A DNA stretch of 64,000 nucleotides from Heyndrickxia sporothermodurans (GTDB taxonomy: Bacteria; Bacillota; Bacilli; Bacillales; Bacillaceae_C). Location: the NCBI RefSeq assembly GCF_016785185.1, contig NZ_JAEKDY010000004.1, one strand, 5' to 3'. The notes under the pieces were generated by a model. The model worked only from the letters and a program-made list of their open reading frames with translations. It ran no database searches and was not told the origin of the DNA. Positions 25,871 through 34,918 of this stretch are shown here, in pieces. A program made the translations under genes and the position numbers. How positions within the stretch are numbered: the stretch's first letter is position 1; each line of letters begins with the position of its first letter.

Positions 25871-26473
25871 TTAAGGATGCATATCCCATTCATTAATAAT
25901 TTTATTTAATTGTTTTTTCGTTTCCTCCAACGTTTCATTATTATCAATTACCGCATCCGATAATTGAATTTTCTCCTTCAATGGCATTTGTGAACGAATT
26001 CTCGCTATTGCATCTTCTTCAGATAAATGATTTCGTTTCATTAGCCTTTCTTTTTGTATATTTGGATCGACAAAAACGAGAATCGTTTTATCGACCATAT
26101 AAGTAAGTTTACTTTCAAACAGAAGAGGAATATCCATTATTATTGTTTGTTTTCCAGCTTCGATTGCCTCCGCTTTTTTCTTTTGCATGTAGTTCCTTAC
26201 CGCAGGATGAACGATACTGTTAAGAAGCAATCTCTTTTCTGTATTATGAAAGACGATAGATCCTAATTTTTTTCGATCAATATTGCCATCTTCAAGAAGA
26301 ATTTCCTTCCCAAATGCTTCAATAATACCGTAGTAAGCATCTTCACCAATATTGACAACTTCCCTAGCAGCTATATCCGCGTCAACTATTGTATATCCTT
26401 TAGCTTTAAGCATCGCTGAAACTGTGCTTTTTCCACTCGCTATTCCACCGGTTAATCCTATAATCATTGCCAT
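25871..26473 (-). CDS. coaE: Dephospho-CoA kinase
   Basis: CoaE carries out the last step of CoA synthesis, phosphorylating dephospho-CoA. The 200-aa protein has a P-loop GLTGGIASGKST at residues 6-17 and the DADIAAREV and IPLLFE motifs of the family. GAGG lies 8 nt before the ATG. It is the last gene of the polA-mutM-ytaF-coaE cluster, 13 nt after ytaF. Confidence 0.95.
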   Translation of the reverse strand: MAMIIGLTGGIASGKSTVSAMLKAKGYTIVDADIAAREVVNIGEDAYYGIIEAFGKEILLEDGNIDRKKLGSIVFHNTEKRLLLNSIVHPAVRNYMQKKKAEAIEAGKQTIIMDIPLLFESKLTYMVDKTILVFVDPNIQKERLMKRNHLSEEDAIARIRSQMPLKEKIQLSDAVIDNNETLEETKKQLNKIINEWDMHP

Positions 26474-26486
26474 ATCTTTTACCTCA

Positions 26487-27119
26487 CTAAAATTTAAAAA
26501 GTCCGATTAATATAAGTAAAATCCCGGGTAAGAATGAAATTTTTTGCATCCAATTGAGATGAGAGAACATTTTTCCTAATTTTAATCCAACAGCAACAAA
26601 TAAAATACTCATAACTGCTACAGAAATACTTAAATGGATTGGTACATATCCAAGCATTGACGCACCTATTCCCGCTCCAAAAGCGTCCAATGAAAGGGCA
26701 ACACCAAGCATAAATGCTTCAATTCCATTGATTGTTCCAGAGTTATCAAAGTCAGCCGATGTGGGCTTTTTTAAGATATTAATGACAACCCCTAAGGAAC
26801 GAATTTCAAGGTTTAATACAACTTTTTCGCTTGTATCGTTTTCTTCTTTTTCCTGTCGAAAAAATTGGTATAACACCCAAATACCAATCAAAATAAGGAT
26901 TACTCCACCGAATCGATTGGCAAAAGTTGGTTCCAAAAAGGATTGTAGAATATTCCCAAACAAACAGGCAATAAAAAGGGAAAAGCCTGAACATATCCCA
27001 ATAATAATTACCGACTTTATTGGAATTTTCATTTTCCTTAATCCATAAGTAAAACCAGCACTAAAATTATCTAGACTAACTGCAAAAGCTAACATTAAGA
27101 GTGATAACTGAAAGCCCAT
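26487..27119 (-). CDS. ytaF: Sporulation membrane protein YtaF
   Basis: This 210-residue protein has six hydrophobic segments in two repeats of about 100 residues, each with an AVSLDNFSAG- or ALSLDAFGAG-type motif, as in the YtaF branch of the MntP-like family. Its transport substrate is not established. The ATG at 27119 has AAGGAG 7 nt upstream; the frame is open further upstream, but that part runs through a hairpin and is not family-like. The ribosome site is the 3' arm of an 11-bp hairpin, and a sigma-E-like promoter lies within the structure. Confidence 0.88.
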   Translation of the reverse strand: MGFQLSLLMLAFAVSLDNFSAGFTYGLRKMKIPIKSVIIIGICSGFSLFIACLFGNILQSFLEPTFANRFGGVILILIGIWVLYQFFRQEKEENDTSEKVVLNLEIRSLGVVINILKKPTSADFDNSGTINGIEAFMLGVALSLDAFGAGIGASMLGYVPIHLSISVAVMSILFVAVGLKLGKMFSHLNWMQKISFLPGILLILIGLFKF

Positions 27120-27123
27120 AAGA

Positions 27124-27173
27124 AAGCTCCTTCCTGTTCTCACATCACTACCTATAATATATGGAAGGAGCTT
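27124..27173 (-). promoter_or_regulatory. Hairpin sequestering the ytaF ribosome-binding site
   Basis: AAGCTCCTTCC (27163-27173) and GGAAGGAGCTT (27124-27134) on the minus strand form a perfect 11-bp stem with a 28-nt loop. The 3' arm contains the AAGGAG of ytaF. No U run follows, so a translational lock is more likely than a terminator. Confidence 0.75.
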
Positions 27174-27184
27174 ATCAAATGTTA
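27156..27184 (-). promoter_or_regulatory. Sigma-E-like promoter of ytaF
   Basis: TAACATT (27178-27184; 6 of 7 to KMATATT) and CATATATT (27156-27163; full match to CATAYAWT) are 14 nt apart on the minus strand. A start near 27149 would leave the 5' arm of the ytaF hairpin out of the transcript. Confidence 0.5.
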
Positions 27185-27190
27185 AAATGT

Positions 27191-28024
27191 TTATTGCTTT
27201 ATTTTTTGACATTTTGGGCAAAAATGTGTTCCTCTGCCCCCTGTCACGGTTTTTTCAATTGGTGTTCCACATCGTTTACAAGGTTCACCTTTTCGCCCAT
27301 ATGCAAGTAATTCTAATTGAAACATACCAATTTGACCTTGTGAATTTACATATGAACGAATCGTACTTCCACCTTTTTCTACTGCTTCAGACAGTGTTTC
27401 AATGATTTCCCGGTGGAGAAGTGTTATTTCTCTACCAGTTAATGTATTAGCTTTTCTGTCAGGATGAATTTGGGCACGAAATAATGCCTCATCAACGTAA
27501 ATATTTCCTAAACCAGTTACAACCGTTTGATCCAAAAGTGCAGGTTTTATTTTTCGTTCTGTTTTTCGCAGCTTGTCTTGCAAATACTTTTTTGTAAAAT
27601 CAGATGAAAATGGTTCAGGTCCTAATTGTAACAGTGGAAGTTGATTATTTTCCTCGCCTTTAAGAAATAAATGCATCGTCCCAAATTTACGAACATCCCG
27701 ATAGCGTAGTTCAGTCCCATCCGTAAAATGAAAGATGACATGTGTATGTTTATCGATCGTTTCCTCTTTGCTAAATAGTCCATACTTTCCTTCCATCCGA
27801 AGATGTGAGACAAGAGCATATGTGTTTGTGTTAATAATTAAGAACTTCCCTCTTCTATTTATATCTGTAAATGTTTCCCCTTGTAAAGCATCCGTAAATT
27901 GTTCAATTTCAACTGGCTTTTTTATTATTTTCGGCCAAAATACGGATACGTTTTTAATTGTTTTTCCAACAACAAGCTCTTGTAATGTTCTACGAATCGT
28001 TTCAACCTCTGGTAATTCAGGCAC
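27191..28024 (-). CDS. mutM: Formamidopyrimidine-DNA glycosylase (GTG start)
   Basis: MutM removes 8-oxoguanine and cuts the abasic site. After loss of the initiator residue the N-terminal Pro-Glu (PELPEVE) forms the active site. The H2TH region and a C-terminal zinc finger (CKRCG ... CPKC) are intact, in 277 aa. The start is GTG with AGAGGTG upstream. It lies 31 nt downstream of polA, a common pairing of repair genes in Bacillus. Confidence 0.96.
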   Translation of the reverse strand: MPELPEVETIRRTLQELVVGKTIKNVSVFWPKIIKKPVEIEQFTDALQGETFTDINRRGKFLIINTNTYALVSHLRMEGKYGLFSKEETIDKHTHVIFHFTDGTELRYRDVRKFGTMHLFLKGEENNQLPLLQLGPEPFSSDFTKKYLQDKLRKTERKIKPALLDQTVVTGLGNIYVDEALFRAQIHPDRKANTLTGREITLLHREIIETLSEAVEKGGSTIRSYVNSQGQIGMFQLELLAYGRKGEPCKRCGTPIEKTVTGGRGTHFCPKCQKIKQ

Positions 28025-28055
28025 TAATTAACACCTCTTTATTACTTTCAATCTG

Positions 28056-30689
28056 TTATTTCGCATCAAACCAAGTTGGACCAAATGCATAGTCAACCTT
28101 AAGAGGAACAACTAAATCCACTGCATTTTCCATTACTTCGGGAACGATTTTCTTCAATATTTCAATTTCGTCGCTTGGTGCTTCGAATATTAATTCATCA
28201 TGCACTTGTAATAACAATCTTGTTTGCAGTTTTTCCTCTTTTAATCGGGCTGCCATATCAATCATTGCTTTCTTAATGATATCTGCAGCACTTCCTTGGA
28301 TCGGTGTGTTCATAGCTGTTCTTTCAGCAAAGCTGCGAATATTAAAATTCCGACTTGTTATTTCAGGAATATAACGTCTCCTCTTTAGGATTGTTGAAAC
28401 ATATCCCTTTTCTTTCGCATCTTGAACAATATCATTCATATATTCTTTGACACCCGGATAGCTTGCAAAATACCGCTCAATAAAGCTAGCCGCTTCTTTT
28501 CTTGTTATTCCTAAATTTTGCGATAACCCGTAATCACTTATTCCATAAACAATCCCGAAATTTACCGCTTTTGCTTGTCTGCGCATATTATCTGTTACAT
28601 CATCTTTATCTACATGGAAAACGTCCATCGCTGTTTTCGTGTGAATGTCCATATTTTCATTAAACGCAGCAATTAATTTTTCATCACCTGCAATATGGGC
28701 AAGGACTCGTAATTCAACTTGTGAATAATCAGCTGAAAAAATCAACCAATCTTTTTCAGTAGGAATGAATGCTTGTCGTAATTTACGCCCTTCCTCTAAC
28801 CGAATAGGTATATTCTGCAAGTTAGGGTCTACGGAACTTAATCGTCCTGTTTGCGCAAGCACTTGATTGAATCTTGTGTGGATTCTGCTATTATCTGAAT
28901 GAACTACTTTAAGTAATCCTTCAATATAAGTCGACTGTAGTTTGCCTAATTGTCGATAATGAAGAATTTCTCGAACGATTTCATGTTTCGATTCAAGCTT
29001 TTCTAATACATCCGCTGAAGTTGAGTAGCCAGTTTTTGTTTTTTTGATCACAGGTAGCTCAAGTTTTTCAAACAAAATAATGCCTAATTGTTTTGGTGAA
29101 TTAATATTGAACATTTCACCCGCTAAATCAAAGATTTTTGCCTCAATCGTTTGTAATCTTCCGAGTATTTCTTCACCCATTTCTTTAAGCCGTTGAACAT
29201 CTACTTTTATTCCCGTAGATTCCATTGTTGCTAAAATAAATGAAAGTGGTAATTCTAGTTCTTCGAAGAGTTGTAATTGATTGTTTTCTTCTAAATCTTT
29301 TAAGCAATGGTCAACAACGGATGATATTCCTACTGCCTTTCTTGCCACATGTTCAGCAAGAACCTTTTTCTCCGGTACTTTTTGTTTGACCCCTTTTCCG
29401 TATACCTGTTCATCACTTTGAATATCTGTAAATCCATGCCGTTTCGCTACAGATGCAAAATCATCCACATTTTCTGAAGGATTTAATAAATATGAAGCAA
29501 TTAATAAATCAAAATCGATCCCTTTTAAATCAATTCCGAACCGTCTTAAAGAAACAATCGCAGCTTTTCCGTCATATACAAATTTTTTCTTTGTTTCATC
29601 CTCAGCCCAGTTTTTAAAAAGGGGTGATTTCAGTGCTTCATCTGCAGGGAAAAAGTAGGTTCCATTTTGATTACTCATCCCAAATCCAATAATTTCGCCC
29701 GTATGATAGTTATCTTCTAAAATTTCTACATAGAGTGATGATTCCGAAGTGAAAAGTTCTTCCGTTATATTTTCAACGATTTCGTAAGGAAGATCTTTCA
29801 TTTTTTCTTCTTGCTCAAGAGAAGTCTTCACATCGAGCTTATCAATAAGAGAATTAAATCCTAGCTCCTTAAATAGGGAAATGAGCTTTTCATCATTTTC
29901 ATTTTTATATTTAGTTTCATTAAGTTCAATCGTAATTGGTGCTTCACGCGTAATTGTTGCAAGTTGTTTACTCATTATCGCTTGTTCTTTATATTCCTCA
30001 AGCTTTTCTTTTAATTTTTTTCCACTTACATGTTCGATCGATTCTAATAGATTCTCGAGTGTGTTAAATTCTTTTAATAGCTTTATCGCTGTTTTTTCAC
30101 CAATTCCCGGTACTCCGGGAATATTGTCTGAAGCATCTCCCATTAAACCTTTCATATCGATAATTTGTTCCGGAGTTAATCCGTATTTTTCATTGATATG
30201 TTCGGGTGTATATTCTTCGATATCTGTTATGCCTTTTTTTGTAATACAGACCGTTGTTTCCTTTGAACTAAGTTGTGTTAAGTCTTTGTCTCCCGAAATC
30301 ACCTTTACTTCAAAGCCTTCTTTTTCAGCTTTAAGAGATAGTGTACCAATAATATCGTCGGCCTCATAATTAGCAAGCTCATAGCGTTGAATACCATAGG
30401 CATCTAATAGTTCACGAATAAAAGGGAATTGTTCAGAAAGCTCCGGTGGTGTTTTTTGTCTAGTGCCTTTGTATTCTTTAAATGTTTTATGGCGAAATGT
30501 CGTTTTTCCAGCATCAAAAGCTACTAAAATATGAGTCGGTTTTTCTTCATTTAAAATTTTCATAAGCATTGTTGTAAATCCGTAAATTGCATTCGTATGT
30601 ATGCCTTTTTCATTATTCAATAGCGGTAAAGCAAAAAAGGCACGATAAGCAATGCTGTTTCCATCAATTAAAATTAATTTGTTACTCAA
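28056..30689 (-). CDS. polA: DNA polymerase I (TTG start)
   Basis: Pol I removes primers and fills repair gaps. In the 877 aa an N-terminal 5'-3' exonuclease domain (about 1-290) is followed by a degenerate 3'-5' exonuclease-like domain (about 300-470) and the polymerase domain with DYSQVELRVLAHIAGD and LLQVHDELIFE. The degenerate proofreading domain is usual in Bacillus Pol I. GGGAGG lies 8 nt before a TTG start, and no in-frame ATG is available nearby. B. subtilis phoPR, normally upstream, is absent here. Confidence 0.96.
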   Translation of the reverse strand: MSNKLILIDGNSIAYRAFFALPLLNNEKGIHTNAIYGFTTMLMKILNEEKPTHILVAFDAGKTTFRHKTFKEYKGTRQKTPPELSEQFPFIRELLDAYGIQRYELANYEADDIIGTLSLKAEKEGFEVKVISGDKDLTQLSSKETTVCITKKGITDIEEYTPEHINEKYGLTPEQIIDMKGLMGDASDNIPGVPGIGEKTAIKLLKEFNTLENLLESIEHVSGKKLKEKLEEYKEQAIMSKQLATITREAPITIELNETKYKNENDEKLISLFKELGFNSLIDKLDVKTSLEQEEKMKDLPYEIVENITEELFTSESSLYVEILEDNYHTGEIIGFGMSNQNGTYFFPADEALKSPLFKNWAEDETKKKFVYDGKAAIVSLRRFGIDLKGIDFDLLIASYLLNPSENVDDFASVAKRHGFTDIQSDEQVYGKGVKQKVPEKKVLAEHVARKAVGISSVVDHCLKDLEENNQLQLFEELELPLSFILATMESTGIKVDVQRLKEMGEEILGRLQTIEAKIFDLAGEMFNINSPKQLGIILFEKLELPVIKKTKTGYSTSADVLEKLESKHEIVREILHYRQLGKLQSTYIEGLLKVVHSDNSRIHTRFNQVLAQTGRLSSVDPNLQNIPIRLEEGRKLRQAFIPTEKDWLIFSADYSQVELRVLAHIAGDEKLIAAFNENMDIHTKTAMDVFHVDKDDVTDNMRRQAKAVNFGIVYGISDYGLSQNLGITRKEAASFIERYFASYPGVKEYMNDIVQDAKEKGYVSTILKRRRYIPEITSRNFNIRSFAERTAMNTPIQGSAADIIKKAMIDMAARLKEEKLQTRLLLQVHDELIFEAPSDEIEILKKIVPEVMENAVDLVVPLKVDYAFGPTWFDAK

Positions 30690-30765
30690 TCATCTTCCCT
30701 CCCAAATCATACGCATTTTTCGTATATCTGCCTTTTATCATTTTAGCATGTACACTTCATAAAAG

Positions 30766-30794
30766 GAAAATGGCCAGCATGGCTGACCATTTTA
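30766..30794 (-). terminator. Terminator of the MaoC-like gene
   Basis: AAAATGGTCAGC pairs with GCTGGCCATTTT (one G-U) on the minus strand at the stop codon, followed by a U-rich run. Confidence 0.75.
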
Positions 30795-31268
30795 AAAATT
30801 ATCTAATACTTTTTCATTTAACATTTCCATTCGATGTGGCGGACAAACTGTGATATTTCCACTAATAACTGTTTCATTGGATTCATTTTTTGCTTCAACA
30901 AAAACATCTATCGTATGCTGCTCATGATTTACCGCAATGACTTCGAATAGAAATTGAATTGATGTATAGTGATAGACTGGTTTTTGGAAATTCAGCTGTT
31001 GTTTTATTATATGTGATCCCGGTCCGGGTAAATATTTAGAAATAGCGGATGTGATAATACCTGTTAACATAATTGTAGGTACGATCGGTTTTTCATATGG
31101 TGTTTGTGTGGCATAGTCGTGTTGAATGTAAAGTGGATTGGCATCGTTCGTTAATCCTAAATATAAAAGTAAATCTTTATCTTCAATATTTTCGGTTAAT
31201 ATTAGTTTTTCCCCTACAGATATTTGCTCGATTTTTCTCCCAAGTTTTCGCTTTTTCCCTAACAGCAT
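30792..31268 (-). CDS. MaoC/hot-dog dehydratase-like protein
   Basis: This 158-residue protein has the hot-dog fold pattern of MaoC-like enoyl-CoA hydratases (FTDEDL-type segment IEDKDLLLYLGLTNDANPLY at about 34-53, then PIVPTIMLTG). The family acts on acyl-CoA or acyl-ACP thioesters. I cannot name the substrate, and the usual catalytic Asp/His pair is not clear, so it may be a non-catalytic relative. GGAG lies 8 nt before the ATG at 31268. It has its own terminator and fills the position where B. subtilis carries phoPR. Confidence 0.7.
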   Translation of the reverse strand: MLLGKKRKLGRKIEQISVGEKLILTENIEDKDLLLYLGLTNDANPLYIQHDYATQTPYEKPIVPTIMLTGIITSAISKYLPGPGSHIIKQQLNFQKPVYHYTSIQFLFEVIAVNHEQHTIDVFVEAKNESNETVISGNITVCPPHRMEMLNEKVLDNF

Positions 31269-31342
31269 CCACAGCACTCCCCTTTTTTCGTAACCAGTTG
31301 CAAGACATACTCCTATCATAGCACGCTTTATTTTGTTGCACA

Positions 31343-31383
31343 AAAAAATTAGGTCAAAACCAAAAGTGTGGTTTGACCTAATA
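31343..31383 (-). terminator. Terminator of mdh
   Basis: ATTAGGTCAAACC and GGTTTTGACCTAAT form a long stem, followed by seven Us on the minus strand, just after the mdh stop. Confidence 0.9.
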
Positions 31384-31387
31384 GCAA

Positions 31388-32326
31388 TTATGCTAAAACT
31401 TTCATTACATTTTGTACAGATTCAACAGACTTATCTAATGCAGCTTTTTCTTCTATAGTTAGGTCCAATTCAATGATTTTTTCAATTCCATTTCCACCTA
31501 GTACTGTAGGCACACCAAGGTAAATTCCTTCGTATCCATATTCACCTTCTAAATAAGCAATAGAAGGGAGAACACGGCGTTGATCTTTCACTAGGGCTTC
31601 GACCATTTCAACTAATGAAGCAGCAGGGGCATAATAAGCGCTCCCGTTACCTAATAAATTTACAATTTCTCCTCCACCCTTACGTGTCCGTTCAACAATT
31701 GCATCAAGACGATCTTTTGGAATCAAAGTTTCTAAAGGAATTCCTCCCGCATATGAGTAACGTACTAGAGGAACCATATCATCTCCATGTCCACCTAAAA
31801 CGAAACCGGTTACATCTTTAACTGAAATGTTAAGTTCTTGGGCTACAAAGGTACGGAAACGGGCAGTATCAAGAACACCTGATTGACCAATTACACGGTT
31901 TTTAGGAAAACCGGATTCTTTAAATACTGTATATGTCATGGCATCAACCGGATTAGTTAAAACAATGATATAGCAGTTAGGAGAATATTTAACTATTTCT
32001 TGCGTAACACTTTTCATTACCTTTTGGTTTGTTTGCACTAAATCATCCCGGCTCATGCCTGGTTTACGGGCAATACCAGCGGTTATAACAACAACATCAG
32101 AATCTTTTGTATCCTCATAATTAGAAGTACCAATAACATTTGCATCAAATCCTTGAACCGGCCCTGCCTCAAGCATATCAAGTGCTTTCCCTTTTGTTGG
32201 ATTTTCTGCTTGCGGGATATCAACAAGTACTACATCACCAAGTTCTTTTTGTGCTAACAAAAATGCTGTAGTAGCTCCTGTGAAACCACCGCCGATTACT
32301 GAGATCTTTTTTCTGTTCATTGCCAT
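31388..32326 (-). CDS. mdh: Malate dehydrogenase
   Basis: This LDH-like MalDH of 312 aa oxidises malate to oxaloacetate with NAD in the TCA cycle. The NAD-binding GGGFTGATTA motif is at about residues 12-21, the substrate arginines are in RKPGMSRDDL and the catalytic histidine is in GGHGDDMV. GGGGG lies 8 nt before the ATG. It is the third gene of citZ-icd-mdh, with a hairpin between icd and mdh. Confidence 0.97.
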   Translation of the reverse strand: MAMNRKKISVIGGGFTGATTAFLLAQKELGDVVLVDIPQAENPTKGKALDMLEAGPVQGFDANVIGTSNYEDTKDSDVVVITAGIARKPGMSRDDLVQTNQKVMKSVTQEIVKYSPNCYIIVLTNPVDAMTYTVFKESGFPKNRVIGQSGVLDTARFRTFVAQELNISVKDVTGFVLGGHGDDMVPLVRYSYAGGIPLETLIPKDRLDAIVERTRKGGGEIVNLLGNGSAYYAPAASLVEMVEALVKDQRRVLPSIAYLEGEYGYEGIYLGVPTVLGGNGIEKIIELDLTIEEKAALDKSVESVQNVMKVLA

Positions 32327-32372
32327 TGTTATGTCCCCCTCTAGATATTATATAATGAAGACTTTAGCACCT

Positions 32373-32418
32373 AAAAAAATTGCCGGTGAAAGAATACAAT
32401 CTATCAGCCGGCAATTTT
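32373..32418 (-). terminator. Hairpin/terminator between icd and mdh
   Basis: AAAATTGCCGG and CCGGCAATTTT form an 11-bp stem with a loop of about 20 nt, followed by seven Us on the minus strand. It may attenuate mdh or protect icd mRNA ends. Confidence 0.7.
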
Positions 32419-32449
32419 ATCTGCCTGTTGTCAGGCTGTGTTATTAGCT

Positions 32450-33718
32450 TTACATATTTTTAATTAATTCAGTTCCAAATTCAGAACATTTCACTTCTGT
32501 AGCACCATCCATTAAACGGGCAAAGTCATATGTTACAACTTTAGATGCAATTGTTTTTTCCATTGACTTTGTAATTAAGTTAGCCGCTTCGTTCCAACCT
32601 AAGTGCTCAAGTAAAAGAACCCCGGAAAGAATAACAGAAGAAGGATTTACTTTATCAAGACCAGCATATTTAGGAGCTGTACCATGTGTTGCTTCGAAAA
32701 TAGCATGTCCTGTTTCATAGTTAATGTTTGCTCCAGGTGCAATACCGATACCGCCAACTTGTGCAGCTAACGCATCAGATATATAATCACCGTTTAAGTT
32801 CATTGTAGCAACTACATCAAATTCACGTGGACGTGTTAAAATTTGTTGTAAGAAAATATCAGCAATCGAATCTTTTACGATGATTTTACCAGCGGCTTCA
32901 GCATCTGATTGTGCTTTATTTGCAGCTTCTGTGCCTTGTTCTTCTTTAATTTTATCGTATTGTGCCCAAGTGAATACTTTATCACCGAATTCTTTTTCAG
33001 CTAATTCATAACCCCAGTTTTTAAAGGCACCTTCAGTGAATTTCATGATATTGCCTTTATGTACAAGTGTTAAAGATTTACGACCTTCTTTAATTGCATA
33101 ATTTAATGCAGCACGTACAAGGCGTTCTGTTCCTTCTTTAGAAACTGGTTTAATACCGATACCTGATGTTTCAGGGAAGCGAATTTTATTTACTCCCATT
33201 TCGTTTTTAAGGAAGTCAATTACTTTCTTAACTTCATCTGAACCTTCTTTGTACTCAATACCTGCATAAATATCTTCAGTATTTTCACGGAAGATTACCA
33301 TATTTGTATCTTCAGGACGTTTTACTGGAGATGGTACACCGTCGAAATAACGTACAGGACGTAAGCATACAAAAAGATCAAGTTCTTGACGTAAAGCAAC
33401 ATTTAAAGAACGAATTCCGCCGCCAACTGGTGTTGTAAGAGGCCCTTTAATCGCAATTAAATATTCACGGATAACATCTAAAGTTTCAGATGGAAGCCAT
33501 TCGCCAGTTTTGTTAAATGCTTTTTCCCCAGCATATACTTCTTTCCATTCAATTTTACGTTCACCTTTATACGCTTTCTCAACAGCTGCATCAAGAACTC
33601 TTTGAGAAGCTGCCCAAATATCAGGACCTGTTCCATCCCCTTCAATAAATGGGATAATTGGATTGTTTGGTGTTTTTAAAACGCCATTTTCTACTGTAAT
33701 TTTTTCACCTTGTGACAT
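32450..33718 (-). CDS. icd: Isocitrate dehydrogenase (NADP+)
   Basis: Icd converts isocitrate to 2-oxoglutarate with NADP in the TCA cycle. The 422 aa match B. subtilis Icd (423). Visible motifs include the N-terminal FIEGDGTGPDI, the RENTEDIYAGIE segment near the regulatory serine loop and the NLNGDYISDA metal site. It appears intact although citZ directly upstream is broken. Confidence 0.97.
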   Translation of the reverse strand: MSQGEKITVENGVLKTPNNPIIPFIEGDGTGPDIWAASQRVLDAAVEKAYKGERKIEWKEVYAGEKAFNKTGEWLPSETLDVIREYLIAIKGPLTTPVGGGIRSLNVALRQELDLFVCLRPVRYFDGVPSPVKRPEDTNMVIFRENTEDIYAGIEYKEGSDEVKKVIDFLKNEMGVNKIRFPETSGIGIKPVSKEGTERLVRAALNYAIKEGRKSLTLVHKGNIMKFTEGAFKNWGYELAEKEFGDKVFTWAQYDKIKEEQGTEAANKAQSDAEAAGKIIVKDSIADIFLQQILTRPREFDVVATMNLNGDYISDALAAQVGGIGIAPGANINYETGHAIFEATHGTAPKYAGLDKVNPSSVILSGVLLLEHLGWNEAANLITKSMEKTIASKVVTYDFARLMDGATEVKCSEFGTELIKNM

Positions 33719-33802
33719 TTCTTTCCCTCCAGTTCGAATTAAAAGCGCACAAACTACATCATTTATTAGAACAATTTTTTTCGCATTTGTAAATATCTTT
33801 AA

Positions 33803-34918
33803 TTAACGATTTTCAATTGGCACGTAAGTTTGCATTCCCGGGCCAGTGTATTCAGCACGAGGACGGATTAAGCGATTGTTTGAATATTGTTCAAGTATAT
33901 GTGCCAACCATCCGGAAACACGACTTACTGCGAATATTGGTGTAAATAGATCATGATCAATACCTAAACTATGGTATACAGATGCAGAGTAAAAATCAAC
34001 ATTTGGTGGTCAACATTTGGTGGCAGTGCTTTTTCCGATGTTACAATATCTTCAATCTTTGTAGACATTTCATAGTATTGTGGTTCACCGGTAAGTTTTG
34101 TTAATTTTTCAGACATTGCTTTTAAGTGTTTCGCACGAGGATCCCCTTTACGATATACGCGATGACCGAATCCCATGATTTTCTCTTTATTAGCAAGTTT
34201 TTCATGGATATAAGCATCAACATTATCAACTGAACCAATTTCAGTTAACATTTTCATAACTTGTTCATTTGCTCCACCGTGTAAAGGTCCTTTTAAAGCT
34301 CCGATTGCTGCTGTTACACCGGAATAAACATCCGAAAGGGTTGCAACACAAACACGTGCAGTGAATGTAGATGCATTAAGCTCATGATCCGCATGCAATA
34401 CTAGTGCTTTGTTAAACGCTTCAACAGCAATAGCTTCAGGTTCTTCGCCGGTTAACATATAAAGGAAGTTAGCAGCAAAACCTAAGTCTTTTCGTGGTGC
34501 AACTGGTTCTAGTCCTTTACGTACACGTGAAAATGCAGCTACAATAGCAGGCATTTTTGCTTGTAAACGGATTGCTTTACGATAATTTGCTGCTTCTTCC
34601 ATCACATCTGCTTCTTCGTCGTATAAACCAAGTGCTGATACAGCTGTCCGTAATGCACCCATTGGATGAACTTGATTAATAGGATACGTTTTAAAGCTTT
34701 CCAACACTTCTTTAGGTAATTCCATATTGTCTGCTAATTGTTGTTTTAATTCATCTAATTCCTTTTTGTTTGGTAATTTAAGATGCCATAGTAAGTAGAT
34801 TACTTCCTCGAAGCTAGCATTTTCCGCTAAATCATCAATATTGTATCCTACATTCGATGATTGAACTTATTGATGACGTAGTTGCTACAATACCTTCAAG
34901 ACCTTTTGTTGCTGTCAT
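33803..34918 (-). pseudogene. citZ: Citrate synthase citZ with two frameshifts
   Basis: The gene encodes the first TCA enzyme (oxaloacetate + acetyl-CoA to citrate), but two lesions break the frame. After the ATG at 34918 (AAGGAG 8 nt upstream) the first 20 or so codons match CitZ. Then about 14 nt are missing near 34853, and a stop follows within 10 codons. The middle is open and well conserved (ATG at 34725 to 33977 region). There the 14-mer CCACCAAATGTTGA (minus strand) occurs twice in tandem (33991-34018), shifting the frame to a TAG at 33964. The original 3' end, through the terminal NR and TAA at 33803, is still readable in another frame. Total length, 1116 nt, equals an intact gene. 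It may be a real loss of function or an assembly error. Confidence 0.85.

Noticed and set aside
27120..27190. yybP-ykoY manganese riboswitch upstream of the MntP-like ytaF
   Set aside because: The region is only about 70 nt and is explained by one simple 11-bp hairpin; the expected conserved loops are not visible.
29881..30369. 162-codon open frame on the plus strand
   Set aside because: It lies fully antisense to polA, has serine-rich low-complexity composition typical of shadow frames and lacks a ribosome site.
33964..34725. A shorter, separate citrate synthase gene of 253 codons
   Set aside because: The missing N-terminal and C-terminal parts are both readable in other frames on either side, so this is the middle of one broken citZ.
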